From Boswellia sacra (Eukaryota > Streptophyta > Magnoliopsida > Sapindales > Burseraceae), in NCBI GenBank assembly GCA_013180625.2, contig SNVD02004500.1:124001-188000 (forward strand): DNA of 64,000 nucleotides, read 5' to 3'. Each line of letters begins with the position of its first letter. Position 1 is the first letter of the stretch. This document shows positions 11,303 through 24,722 of this stretch, one piece after another. Position numbers and translations under genes: made by a program. The notes under the pieces were generated by a model. The model ran no database searches. It was not told the DNA's origin and saw nothing but the letters and a program-made list of their open reading frames with translations.

Positions 11303-11664
11303 GAAGGATGAAGTCTTGGTGAGGTTGTTCATCAAGCAAGTTATAAAAAATTCTACAACTTAGTGGAAAGCCTAGCTTGTGGAGAAGCTAGGAGCCCGTG
11401 GACGTAGGCAAGGTTTGCCGAACCACGTAAATTGAGTTTGTACTCTCTCTATCCCTATCCCCTTTAAATTCACTTGCACTTGTGTTTGTTCATTATTGTT
11501 ATTCTCTTGATTGCTTCTTAGATAACTTCTAATTTCATTTTCGTCACCTTTATTCTCAAAGAAAGAGTGAACTGATTTTGAGCTTTTAAAAGTTTTAAGA
11601 ATTTGTTTTTATAAATAAAAATGCAATTCAACCCCCCTCTTGGGTTGCCATACTTGGGTCAACA

Positions 11665-12447
11665 GTTTGTAGTTGATCTAACAAATATATATACCTCCTT
11701 CGTTGCATAAAGGAAGGATATTGAAATGTTTCCATAAGTTGGCGCCCTTAAAGACCAAATTATTTAATCCATTCAACCCATACTCTTCGCGAAACCACGA
11801 TAACTCAGTTACTGTGTTCTCACTTATATGATAGAACATGCATACACATGCACACTTCATTCTTGTCCAATTTTCATGTTTCTAGCATCTGATAAAAGAT
11901 AACAAGTGACCACAACATACAACTTCTAAGGCCTTATGCCTTGTTAAGAGAATATATAAATATTTACATATTTTACCAGTGACTAACATTACATTGTTGA
12001 ACTTCTATCGAGTACATTATTGACCCTACTTAGTATTTCTAAACAACAATTACCCTCCCACTCCTTTAAGAAAATGGTCTGTCAACATATCTGCTTTCCT
12101 AGTGGAATGATGACAGTGGTTGATCCTGTTACAAATGCATGATCACAACCATCCCTACCTATGCAATGTACATATTTCAAAAGGCATACACATTTAAGTG
12201 TAAGTTGACTACCTATTATTTTCTATATTTACTCCCCATTCTTTGCATCATTTTAATTGCGACTTTAGTTGCCATCCAATAAACACATGCATCTAAATTT
12301 TGATTTGGCCCTTTCCAATACATGCGCTCTGGCCAAATTCATGGATGCATCTTCAATTGAGTTGCATCAGAATGTTCCTACATGGAAATCCAAATATGTT
12401 TACTTGTATGTTAAACAATTCACCACATTAGTAATTTTACAGAATAA
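11665..12447. other. no gene recognised; copia insertion target, left end of MULE-derived block
   Basis: Sequence directly downstream of the copia LTR. A 60-residue minus-strand frame (11678-11860) shows no recognised domain. The matching left part of this target lies beyond the window start, so any MULE terminus here cannot be seen. Confidence 0.5.
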
Positions 12448-15400
12448 CTACCCAATCACATATGAATAACCTACCACATTTGCTGTAGGTGTGAGCATCC
12501 CCTTACTCTTTATGAACTTCATAACATAAATCCCATAGTCATACGAATTCTTCTGCATTGTAACATCCTTCCTGGTCGATACCTTGAACTTTGAAAAACA
12601 TAGATTCCCTTCATTGACCTTAGCTATCTCATCATCACACAGAATGTCGCAGGCTTTCAGCTGCACATGGCAAAATCAACATTAGAAGACATTCTATGAC
12701 ACCAAACACTTCAATTTTTTAGACTTATAATAAATTCTACAATCCCACTTACAACTCTGGTGCCAGCAATTTCATATGCCCTTCCACGTCTGTTCACCCA
12801 CAATGAGTCCCAAATCTCTACGGTCTTTGATTTTACCCAAACTACTCGCAAACCAATGTGAGTTCCCATTATACATCGACACAAATACTTGTTCGAATAA
12901 AAATTTTCATTCTTCTATGCCACGTATGTAATATATCTTACCAAATGTCACGTGAACACCACATTTTACTTATCAACCGCTAATAATTCCAAGGCCTGGA
13001 ACTTGCCTACATACCTCTATAAGTTTCTGCAAGTTCTGCATATAGCTCTTGTAGCAGTGGGCCGCTGTTGCCAACCCTTTTTCATTCAGATTTGCTCTCT
13101 TCATTGCTTTCTACGACATCATAATAGTCCAATCACTTTAATGGCTTTTGTTAATAGTACTCCATTTTCTCTAAACCCAAGATCAATACAGCATACCACT
13201 ATATGATATAGTATTTCTCCTAAGTGGTATGACATCATTGGCTAACTTACGGTAAATCCTGAAGGAAGAAACCAAGTTGTCTTGCCATCCCTGCACCATC
13301 TGTTATGTTCCCTACACATTAGCTTCCCATATACGTCTATTATCTGCACATACCCACCGTCTCTCCATTTAGCATGCCTTTAAGGGAAATTCACTTTCAT
13401 TGCCATAAAGAGGCTTTGCACATAGCTAGTTACTTAGTCATTAATATAAAATAAAAGAGGTTGTACAATTTAATTATTTTCAATTTTAGAGTTTCATGCC
13501 ACATTGTCCACCTACATCTCTGGCCACAAAGTCCGCAAATTGTATCGGGTAACATGCATGATCTAATATCTCACAATAATCTCTTTGTAATGCATCATAG
13601 GTCATTCTTTCAACTACATTTCCCATGTAAACAGTTACGTACAAGTATGATATAAACTAATGATGGCTCATTAGCTATGTTTAAGACATATTCAATTATC
13701 TTCAACTAATTATCTATCATCGGTTTTGGCACAATGTATGGCTCTGCCTAAAATCCCCTCTTTTCCTTGCTACCACATGCCCGTACCTGAGGGCTGGCTT
13801 TACGCACAAATCACTTACATAGTGGTAGTTTTTTCAATTTAGTTGGAGAAGCACTCCTCTCCGTCGAAAAAACCTCGAGGTACTTTGGTCTATCTCCCTC
13901 TCTCCTTCCTTGCACTAGATATAATAAACATCTTAAGTCAATTACCCTCATATACTATCTAGTTTAGCTCTTACCTGCCAACATCATGTTTATGTTACTA
14001 GCATAAAATAAACACTAATTACAACATTTCACCAACATAGTAGGAGAAAAACAAAATGATTCGATATTATTTCGAATAAAGCTTTTTACCTTTTTTGCCT
14101 CACCCTCATGCTCTCCCCTTGTTTTAGGAACTTTTATCGAGGCTTCGTTGACGAGGACCTCCTTTTTACCTGTTGGTGTCTCATCCATAGATCTTTCGCC
14201 AATATCAATTACTAACTGAATAAATTTTCCATCTTGCTCTCCATCATCCACCTGCCCTTTATCTATGTGCACCAATTGTGTTGTACCTATCCCTGCACCG
14301 GATAGACTTGTATCATCATCATTCGAGATCCTAGTTACTGTAACATCGACATTGATTTCTCGTGTCCTCCATTCATTAACGTTTCTAGTTTGCCCTATCA
14401 AAGAGTTGTCTATTGATCCCAGGTCAACATGAACTATTAATAGTCTCTTATTCTGAGATACCTCTGTATGTTTACACTTTAACGTTTTCATTTCCTACTG
14501 CATCCACTTATGTTTCACCCTCCTTCTTCTCTACGGTGGTTCTCTCCATGAACTTTGACCCATCATTATTTTTAACATTGATGCCTTTTTGGTTTGTCTT
14601 CAGTTTACTGGTGTCGATATTGCTACTAGGCCCGTGATGCTTCTCCTTTTCTTCCTTTTTCACTTTAGGTGCGCTTGACAGGTTTGCAAATGGGTTTGTG
14701 TTTTCCCTTCCTATTTTAGCGTCATCATTTCCAGGGTGATTTCCTGCATATGTACGAGGCAAAACATCCATTTCTTCTTTTGTACCTCCTCTCTCGGTTA
14801 ACATAGTTTACAGGCTCTTTACCATCTCATAGGTCGATGTTATAATGGCTTCCTATCTCCTTTCTTGGCTAACCAAAGCTTGGATGGTGTTCTCCATTAT
14901 CTTATTCGCCGTAATACTTCGTTTTGTATTTTATGCCTCCCACTCAGTTGTCCATTACCTTCAATATCCCCATTCTCACCTGATGCCTAACCATGGACAC
15001 AACCATATGTATTAAGTATAATGACTATTGTGTTGAATTATATGTTAATTAGATGTTTATACAGTTAATAACTTCTAAATCTAATAACTTAGACATTTAA
15101 AACCTAAATTTCTAAATTGGTATGCTAACATATAACTCTCTCGATCACCCATTTAATGACGTTGATGTGTCAAGTTACTGCATTCACATTTCCCCATTTC
15201 TGGTTATCACCTGTATTTTTTGTAGTGTTGTTGCTACGTCTTTTCCTGTCCATGATATCACAGGTTCAGACATTGGCCTAGGCCTCTGTAGTTTATTCCT
15301 GATTCTTTGTATGACCGCCAACATTTAGTAACAGTTTAATTAACATTATTAATCTAAATAGATATTTAAGTATTGGTATCACTACTCTCACAATGCACGT

Positions 15401-16800
15401 GTGAACCTCAATGGAGAGGATACAACCAGGCATATGTCCATGTTTCCTCACCTTGTAAAATCGAGCACCATCAACAAACCTCATTAAACAAAAAGTAGCC
15501 CAATTGTAATGTCTTATTTTATCCACATCTTTCATGGCATACCAAAATAGAAGATCCACCACCAAACCAGATGATGGACACAGCATTGTTGCTAGTGCAT
15601 ATAACATGAATGCCATGATGAAATCCTCTATTAGAGCTTCTGTTGGCAGCAACATCCCTTCTACCTGCCCAATTGCAATTTCCCTACTAGCGTTGTAGAA
15701 TTTTTTCTCACAAACATGCCACCTTTGATGCATCTCCCTCGTGTGGAACAGGTGTCCCACCATCCTCAATTCCTATGGTTTCTATTAAAGTAATAGGATT
15801 CAAGATAATACACTTACCATTAGCTTCTGATACACACATTAAGGGTCAAATGCATCCAACAGCTGCCTACACAATCGTATTCTTAGTTGCCCTAGTCTAA
15901 TATGTAGCATATTACTAAACTAAATCCTTTAAACTATGATCCTCTATGCCTGCAAAAACCTAGATATGCATCGGTGGAACCTACTTGGGCGATATAGTGT
16001 TTGGAACTTTAGTTTTGCTTCTTCATCGTTGAGCTTGCCTTCATTTTGTGTTAGTTCTTGTTTTGCACCCACTTTGTCATGATATGAAGCATAACTTGCC
16101 TTTTCAGTGCTCATAAGTGAGGTCCACTTATCTCTAATACATTTCATCACCTGCTTATGCCATAAAATTCACATCAAAAAGTTTTTTGAATAAATTGTTC
16201 TCAACTGAGCAACCATGCTTTCCAAGCATATAGGTCTCATATGATCGATTGTGATAACACTGTCATTCTGCCTAACTAATGCAATATGTTCCCTCCTGAC
16301 AACATACCACGAAATATTGAATACCAGTGTATAAATATTCAGCATGATCTAATACAAAATTTATACCCCATGACCTTTTAAATAAGTTATAGCAGTTGGT
16401 AACCTGCAATCCAAGCTTCACGCATGCACCTGGTTTACCTGTATCTACACATAGACCAACATCACACCTCTCCTTGGTATTACAAACCAAATTCAATGTC
16501 GACAACCTAACTTTGCCTCACTAACATTTTTTATTCATAAGCAAGTACCGGTTCACTATGAAAAGGACTTATTACTTAAATGAGATAACATATTCCACTT
16601 ATGTATCGAAAATTCATCCACCCAGATCCATGTTTCTCCTTCATCGTCACCTTCTCATCTGTTTTTTTTTTTTTGTTGACGTCTCCATTTTTCTTCAGTG
16701 TTAAGCTTCCTCTGTCGTCAAGTTCTTTTCCTGCATGTACTTCCTTTTTGCCATCGTACCTATATAACATAAACATTATTAACATCAACATAGATTAATA
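12448..16800 (-). pseudogene. degenerate Ulp1-type cysteine peptidase gene of a MULE
   Basis: Ulp1 peptidases remove SUMO-like modifiers; copies are carried by several plant MULEs. The C-terminal catalytic domain lies at about 12448-13000 on the minus strand. The His of H-W-F is at 12856-12858 and the Asp of W-D-S at 12807-12809, one frameshift away. The motif where the catalytic Cys should stand reads Y-D-Y-G-I-Y, so the Cys is Tyr (12535-12537). Upstream (higher coordinates) are open charged stretches (14015-14491, 14508-14804), the domain at 15293-15769, and more open pieces (15944-16150, 16272-16505, 16576-16791). These could be exons of one long gene, but I could not define splice sites. 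Loss of the nucleophile plus stops means no active peptidase. The family call rests on the three spaced catalytic motifs and the associated N-terminal domain. Confidence 0.7.
15293..15769 (-). pseudogene. N-terminal domain typical of plant MULE Ulp1-like proteins
   Basis: The 158-residue frame contains a pattern shared by the N-terminal part of Ulp1-like transposon proteins (DUF1985-like). It runs: hydrophobic stretch, A-T-M-L-C-P-S-S, about 20 residues, D-V-D-K-I, Y-N-W-A, then a Y-K and G-C-I-L. It lies on the same strand and upstream of the peptidase motifs at 12.4-13.0 kb, as expected for one protein. A related copy sits at 34716-35000. The domain identification is from memory of the pattern, not a search. 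Confidence 0.6.
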
Positions 16801-16890
16801 CTACATTAATGTATGATCTTTAACTTAAAAGGGGCGGATTTGACACTCCCATCCTTTGATTCGGCCTTGGACATTCACCCTTTCACACTT

Positions 16891-16983
16891 CACCACCCAC
16901 ACCCACACCCGCACCCCCACAACCCCCCCAACCCCCCAAAATATGCGCATGCGCCACCACCCCGCCCCCCACCCTCCCCCACC
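16891..16983. repeat. C-rich tract, (CCCACA)n-like then C runs
   Basis: Imperfect CACCCACACCC repeats change to runs of five to seven C. The complementary strand therefore has many G runs that could fold as quadruplexes. It produces a spurious proline-rich frame at 16813-17037. Confidence 0.85.
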
Positions 16984-17037
16984 GGATTGCAATATTTTAT
17001 TCATGCTTTATTAACCTATTTGCTTTTTCATTTATAA

Positions 17038-20000
17038 CCAATTTACTCATCCGGATCAAATAACTAGCATGGTTGGATAGCCATTAGTGAGGTCACCATA
17101 TTAATCGTCCATTCTCTAGTCTTTGCCCGTTATTTCTCATTCTAGAATTCCTTCTACTTACTCATAGAATTACCACACTCGATTAACTGTGTCCCCCACT
17201 TAACAATGATGAATAGGGCCAAGAAAGACAAATCGGTTCCTCTACCTCTACATGGAACAATGCCTTTTTTTTTCCATATTGGTGCTTCTCCTCACTAAAT
17301 ATTCTCTTCTGCTCCAGGCATCTCCATTGACCCCCTCTTTCCCCTTATGGCTTTGGTAATGAAAGTCTTACTGCCTTCTAACGATGGATTCTTTCCCGCC
17401 TACACGTGCCACATTAATTATTTCAACTTTATCGTATCAATATCGTAGGGGCACCCTTTCACCACTTAGCCAATTCTGGGACTTTACGACCATTTCCCAC
17501 CTAGAATGTCTACAATAAGTCATCATTATTCCTTTGCTTGCACACGCCCACACAGATATGGCATACACATTGACTATAATACCTTCCCCCTCAAAGTAAG
17601 TTTTGACCCTAGGCCAACAAAGTATTGCAACTAATAGGTCCTTGATTTGAATCCCTTTTACTGACCAATGGCTTTGTATCCACAGATAACACGACCTTGT
17701 ACTGACCTATTGTATTGTGTGTGCTGTCATAGGCCCATATTGGCCTTAAGATTGACATAACCTATTCAGGCCCTATACCCTTGAAACCCACACTATGTTA
17801 ATTGTTGAGGCATCATGGCCCATTGCGAATTTTGAAACCACTTTTGGCAAAGCTTTATTAATGGGTAAAGGTAGCTTATATCTATTGGCCAATTATTTAT
17901 ACTCATTTAATAATGCTAGACTTGTAAAAAAACATTAACATAAAGCCTATAATATTATCAGCTTAAGTGGCAAAATTCAATTCGAGATGTCACTTTTCGT
18001 CATCCATTTTTTTTCTTGTCTAACTAATAGGATTTACATCATATATGCTACTACATCATGTTGTGTAGGTTAAGTCTTGTGAATGTTGTATTTCTCGCAT
18101 TACTAATACACCTTGTAACACCTACTAATTCCACTTAATATGAATTACTAACAACTTATTATTGTAACATTCTATTACTATTTCGTTTAAATAAGACGTC
18201 ACAACCCCTCCAAAGTAATTTCCAGCATGCGCTCCCTTTTTCCCCCATGTAGTAAGTAAATACGAATGCTTCTTAATTTTATGAGTAATTTTAACATTTA
18301 ATTTACCACTTCATTATACTAGTAGAGGGATTTACTTAATTTCTCAAGTTAAATTTCACATAAATGAATCTTTCCACATGCTTTGATTTTGCCACATGGC
18401 ATATGTCATGGTATATGGAATACACATATTACTGTAATCATTTGTTTCCAGATTACACAAGTAACTGATTTAATTAAGCTTGTATTTGAGGATAATAAGT
18501 AGGTCGAATTGCCCCCATAGTTCAGACATTGATCCAGTGTCAATGTAACATAGTAAGCACTTGATTCATTGTGGTTCGCCTGTTATACTTCTCTGTACCT
18601 CTTAGGAAATCATGAAATACCTCTGTTTGATAGGCAAATCCTGTATAAGCCCCTGAATTTGTGGCATTGCTGGTTAACCATCGAAAACTGGGCAGGAAAC
18701 CCAAAGTGCCGTATGATTTCCCTAGTGTCCAAGATTTGGATAGAAGGCCCCACATTCACTGCTTCTCTCTATTGTCACATCATGAATATTGGATACATAT
18801 GATGACAATGTGGTCCACCCATTCAATCTCAACCACATAAATAGTTTAGTTTGGTCCCATTCATCTTCCACACTGTTACAATCCCTAATGCTTATGCTTT
18901 GTAATTTTAGCATAGTGCCAAAACGATATAATCTTGCTCCATCGCCGTGTGAGTTATTTGTGGATGGTAGTCCACTGGCCTAATGTCATGTTGGATCCGA
19001 TATGCTTCCTAATCTTCAGCTTCAACAATAGCCTGTTATGCCTGCATTTCCATTGCATGTTGATGAAGTTGCCGGTATATCGTAAATATGATAAATCTCT
19101 CTTCCAACCTGATCAATGGTTTGTATTATGTGCACTTTTCCATTTGTTATGTAAACTCCATGTTAAAGGTCTAACGTTACACAGGGTATGGATGGAGTTG
19201 GTAAGCAATTACACTCAGTTGCTCCTCTTCCACCATGGTCATCGCACAACACTACATTCGATGACCTCTCCTATGCAAAAAGACAACCTTAAAAAAATCC
19301 ACCTGACCACCGTACTCGCCTAACATTTTTTCGGTCGGTTTTCATGGCATAGGAATGTTTATAATAAACTTATAGAATCCACGACTTTCATTTTGGATTC
19401 TACATGTGTGGACTCGATTAATTGTTATTTGCTTAATGTGCACATTCAAATCTTTATCTTGTACCTCCTTAATTATTCATTATCACAGATGAATTGCGAT
19501 GGTCATGTTGCATAGAATAGGCCATTTTATGTTTATGTCATCACATTGGCTTATTAATAGTGGGACATGATGCTGACTCTACAACAAAATGTGGTTTTAA
19601 TGGCATAAAAAATCATATCATGCAAAAGATATGACAACAAATATTGATATGCTAATAACTTTTCACTAGCCTAAATCTTATGCCATTAGGTAAGCCAGGA
19701 CAAAGGATTATATAGCAAAAAGAATTTGTCTTAGGTAGTTTTTAATACCAATCATGGCCCATCGTTTATAGTAGAAAATTACACACATGCAAAACTTTCA
19801 GAGTGAAGGTAAATTTGATGTAATAATTTTAAATGGTATAATTTCAATTGTGATCTTAATAGTTTTGTTTGTATAATAATATTAAAATTATTATTTCTCA
19901 ATGTAAATCTAAGTACAATTAGATTTAAATCAAAAGTTATTTACTTCTCATACCCCCACGTGTAATTTAAATTTGCACTTGAAATTAAAATAAAAAATGG

Positions 20001-23000
20001 TATAATGATAGAAGTTGTCACAAAAGGTTACATCAATATACATATTTAAACTCAATTTTGCTTAACATTACCTGGAAAAGACAACTTATAAATTGCATTA
20101 AGCAAGTGTTCTTGCATGAAAAAGGAATAACTATTTCTCCTCTTATATACATAGATGCACCAAACCTCAAAATCACTGGATATTTTTATAAAAGTTAAAG
20201 TTACATATAATTTCCAAGCATTATGAAAAGATTAAAATGTAATTACTAATTGATAAAATGGATGTTTATGTGTTTGTCTAAGTTAATTGTTAATGGCATA
20301 CTCATCATGTAACACAATTCAATAACGTTTTGTGATCAAGAAAATAATTACTATGTTGTTGTGTCCTCAAAAGTAATATGAGTAGAATGGTAACAACTAT
20401 CCGGAAGCCTTCGGTGAGCAACCTTTATCACCTAATAGTATAAACTTATAATTAATTTCATGAACGAGTGATTTTGTTGAAAGCTTGTCATGAAGATGAA
20501 ATGAACATTGAATGAATATAGTTGAAATAGAACAAAGTCATTTGATATATTTAAACTAATAATACTTTAGAATTGACGGAAGTATAGGTGCTAATCAACT
20601 AAACCCTTGTTATTGACTCTAACTAAAATTACTTAAAATGCAAATTTGATCTTCTCTGCAGACATGTTTCACATTGAAAAAAATGTACTATTGAATACAA
20701 CAAAGAATCATCAACACAACAATGTGCACCTTGAACCATTCAAATTAAATTCATCAATCACTATCAACTCGATGGTCATTTCGGCTGAAATAGGAACATA
20801 AAATGAAATATTATTTTAAATGGGAAGTGAAAAAAAATTAGCCTTAGGGTAGTTTTCAGCGTCACCAAAAATACGAAGGCTTACATAAAAAATTTATATT
20901 TGTCTTCTGTCTTAACTTTCAATGGCCGGTAAATTTTATTTCCCTTGAAAACTATGTCATAGAAAGCTATATTTGTTGTAGTCTTACTATAATTTTGAGA
21001 TTTATTGCATTTATATATAAGATGGAAAAAAGCTATTCCTTTTCCAAGAGAGAACATTAGCTTTATTTAATTGTATATTAGTTTACTTTTGTATGCAATG
21101 TTAAGCAAATTTGAGTATATACTTTTATATTGACAACAATCTTAACTCTCTAATCACTCCAATGATTGTAATCATTTACATGGAGATCACTATCCTTCCC
21201 ATCCGCAAAACCCAAAAATTATCTATATGCATGTTTTGGGTTACTTGCCATCTGCATTACAAAGGTTAATTGTAATACAATGGTGTTATGGCCAACTTTG
21301 TTGTTGAGCTCCATAGCTCGTTAACAGTATGCACACTATTGTATTTTATTACACATCCCTCTGCCTTTTGTTAGGCCTTGTACAAGTCATCGGGGTCAAA
21401 CATCATACCTATCATAACTGAGTTTAATTCATTCGATTGAAATCCAGAGCTTCTACAGTGACTGACCTACCCTGCATTGTGTCGGTTACATGTGTACAGT
21501 TCCCACTCTTCTTCCAACCATATATTGATTGGAATTCTCACAAGTAATAACTGGAGCTTTCATGTACGTTTTATTCAAACAGAAATGAATATATTGATTT
21601 CCACAATCGAAATCTTTACTTGGGCCATGGATAGATTTCACGTATCCTACGACCACTTATCCTAATGTTTACATATTCCAACTACATAATTGTTAAATAA
21701 GGGGCCCAAATGTGAAAATTTTCACTCATTGAATTTCTAAAATCAGGGACTACGTTGTATGTGATATGTAAAGAACCTAATATGACCTATTTGAATGCAT
21801 CAATTTAAATTTGATTTGCTACAAATCTGTGGGCAATATTGGCCTGTGGCAGTTATGCATAGAGTTGTTTTCATCATTGTCATAGTGCCTCACTCGTTCT
21901 CATGCTTTCCTTTCTATTTGGACATCAATGCTCTCTACATATGTCCATAATGCCACCACGATTCCACCAGGTAAGTATTTCAACCACTATTGCTTAATCA
22001 ACGTTATGCATCCTGCCATGTTAAAAGTTTTGATTTTGTACTTTTTGTTTTGTTCTTTTATCAATCATGCATTAATAATGTTAACATATTTATCAAACGG
22101 CTGTGTGTTGTCAGAATAGTGGTATTGGCATTCCACCTTGGCCATTACTTATATCCATGAAACCCATCTCTCCCTCATACTTCCCTCTAAGAATTTAATG
22201 TGGAACCATTCCAAATGGTTCGTTTTTTCCCCATGCGAACATATATAATAATAGCATCTTACTATGGTCGTATTTATTTCAACTGTTTTTACTATGATAT
22301 TATGTCACACTCATAACATGTATCATGATATAGAAGATTTTTCACACTAACGCTACCCTTCAACTTCTAGAAAATTTGTAGAGACAACCTTTAGGTATCG
22401 AGGGAGTTGGCAAGAAATGGAAGTGCCCTGTCTACCTTATAAAAGGCCAAAATTGAGTCATGAGGTTGGTCAGGAGGCACTCATTACCGAAGTGGAGCAT
22501 CCAGGACTAGCGATATAAAGTTTCTTTGTGAACACTTTGAAAACTTTAGACTAATCTAACTCATGAAGGGCACAGAGCTTGCACTATTTCTATCAAAAAA
22601 CACAAGTATAGGTTGACCGTGATCTTTGTGTCATTGGTATAACCGTAAGTCAGATAGAAATTATGATTACTGCGATTTCCACTGATGAAATTTCTATGTA
22701 AAATGTGGATTATTATGTAAATCATTTTATTGAAGTTACATTGACTCTTGTTGCATATTAACCTGCAGTGCTGTGGTTAGGTGATATTGCTGCTAGATTT
22801 TATGTGTATCTATGAAGGTTTAAAAAATTTATGTGCTTCACTTAAAAATGTCACATGTCTTCCTAAGTTATTTCAATTAATTATGCAGTCAATGCATTAA
22901 CATATTTATGTGAAGTAAGATGCTATTATTATATATGTAATTACTAATCTTGGTGGATCATCAATTAAAATCTGCAATACAAAAGTAATTTACGATTCCT

Positions 23001-24700
23001 AGAGCATTATTGGTGACAACAAGAACTTCGTTATATGTTGACACTGGGGCATATATGTGTCCATTACTATAAATGAACATTTGGCAACCTTTAACCACAT
23101 GGAGCAATAAAATTTACCCTTTCCTCCACATCCTTTTAGTCAAATAGCTTTTGTTCTAGATAGAATGCTCTCAGTGTGCATCGAAATGGGCTAGTTTAGG
23201 TGATATAGTTAAATATTATTTCTTAATAGTAAGTGAACCATATGGATAATACTTGGTCCCTCGTTTGTGATTTTCAATTGTTATAATATATTATACAACA
23301 GAAACAAAAGACGTGTGTATGAGCAGTGAAGGCCCTGTGAGGGATATGCAAATGGTTATGATTGATGTTATTATGGCCCCTTGCGTGATGGTTAGGAGAT
23401 ACGAAGGGCTATGTGTCTGAAAATGAATGAGGGTAGTTAGGGTTAATGATGATAAAAAAAAGGCCACCACTATGGGGCCATTTATTGAGATGTAGAGGTG
23501 TGTTAGGGAAACCCAGTAATATAGGGTGTTGGTATTTGCAACTCGGCTTCAGTCATAGAGACAGCTTGGTGCATGTATTTGATAAACACTATAGCCAATG
23601 TTCTAAAGTCGTTTGATTTGAAAAATCTAATAACAATGCTTTTATATAGCTGGATACAACTTTCTGCTATCATAAACCGTGGGCCAGGCATATAGTAATC
23701 TCTATTCCTACATAACAAGAACCTTGTCATATCCATTGGTCCTATCGCATGTGGCTTCTTTTTGGTAATACCTTTATGATAGTAAAGAACCAAACGTGAC
23801 GTGATCTGGAGGTGTTTGGAAGGTGGGTGTTTACTGACAGGTGTGTATTTAAATAATAACGAAACCAATATGAGTACTTCTAATGAGATACGAAGGCTTC
23901 CAACAGCTACACTTTTTCATTAGAGTCTCCCATTTTCAGTTTATAGTTATAAGTTGTAAGAACTTTTTTTTTTTCAGTAAGGCCTCATTTGGTGGGTCAA
24001 GTTCATAGTTTATCCACGCTAATTAGACATTATTAATCAGTCCACTAGCGGAGGATGGTCAAATTGAAAATTACATAGGATATTCATCAAATAGGGGAAT
24101 GTACACTTACTCTCGGACCCGAATGTCAACTTGCAGTGGTAATGAATAACAAGATTTGACAGATTAATTGCACCACTCAGCCCGAGTGAATGTATTGGCA
24201 TCTAAATAGTAGTGAAATAAATTTTAGTAATGGAAAGGCTTTCTCTAAGTTCCTATAAAATGGTTGGAACAAAACGGCTATTACAAGGTCGCTTTTTGTT
24301 TTATTTTTGACGTCAAGACAAAGGACTTAAGAGGTGGCTTCCAGTCACGACGTGTGATGATTGGCTACTCTGGGATTATGAACGCTTTTTCGTTGAAAAG
24401 CCAAAGTCAGGAAGTGCTTAGCCTAATGAAGACTGACGCAAAACATGGTAGGTCTATGTAGACATTTGTAGGTTAATAGACACCAAGTGTAATTGTTATT
24501 GCAAAGGTAGCATTTACCAATATCCAAATATGAACTGAATAGAGCTAATCAATCTTTGGCTTAACATTTGTTAAATCAGCATATATAAACTCAGCTTAAT
24601 GTATATATATATGTGTAGGATAGATAGATATGTGTGTACACTGGCGTTCGTTCATACAAATTAATTGGAAGCAGATATGTATCACATGGAAAGGTATTGA
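17038..24700. other. long AT-rich stretch with no recognised gene
   Basis: Only short frames occur. 18540-18913 has two overlapping minus-strand frames rich in Trp, and 18934-19323 is open for 129 codons on the plus strand. None shows a motif I recognise, and neighbouring frames are equally long by chance. A 121-residue minus-strand frame at 23503-23868 is likewise unassigned. The block probably belongs to old MULE or other transposon filler between the two Ulp1-like copies. Confidence 0.5.
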
Positions 24701-24722
24701 CACGCACACACACACACACATG
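24701..24722. repeat. (CA)n microsatellite
   Basis: CACG is followed by nine CA dinucleotides. A TATATATATATG run lies about 100 bp upstream. Confidence 0.9.

Larger units (their letters stand above)
1..11664 (+). mobile_element. Sirevirus-like Ty1/copia retrotransposon, 5' end outside window, split by a gypsy insertion
   Basis: Domains follow copia order on the + strand: two gag CCHC knuckles, protease remnant, integrase, RT with YVDD and RNase H. They are followed by a non-coding segment with three polypurine tracts and one LTR starting TGTTGG and ending CAACA. The repeated polypurine tracts before the 3' LTR and the TGTTGG LTR start are features known from the Sirevirus clade. The 5' LTR, PBS and first part of gag lie before base 1. 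Positions 4130-9849 are a later gypsy element, so the copia body is 1-4129 plus 9850-11664. Many stops and frameshifts show it is dead. The clade is inferred from structure; the superfamily is clear. Confidence 0.9.
10196..11664 (+). repeat. 3' LTR of the copia element (1469 bp)
   Basis: Begins TGTTGGCCC right after a polypurine tract and ends GGGTCAACA, so TGTTG and CAACA form the inverted termini. A promoter TATA box sits at 11033. The partner LTR lies outside the window, so age and target duplication cannot be read. Three diverged internal copies of a roughly 105-bp segment and two short tandem duplications are listed separately. Confidence 0.88.

Noticed and set aside
23503..23868. 121-codon minus-strand frame as a possible gene
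   Set aside because: No recognised domain, no neighbouring exon signals, and length is within chance for AT-rich DNA.
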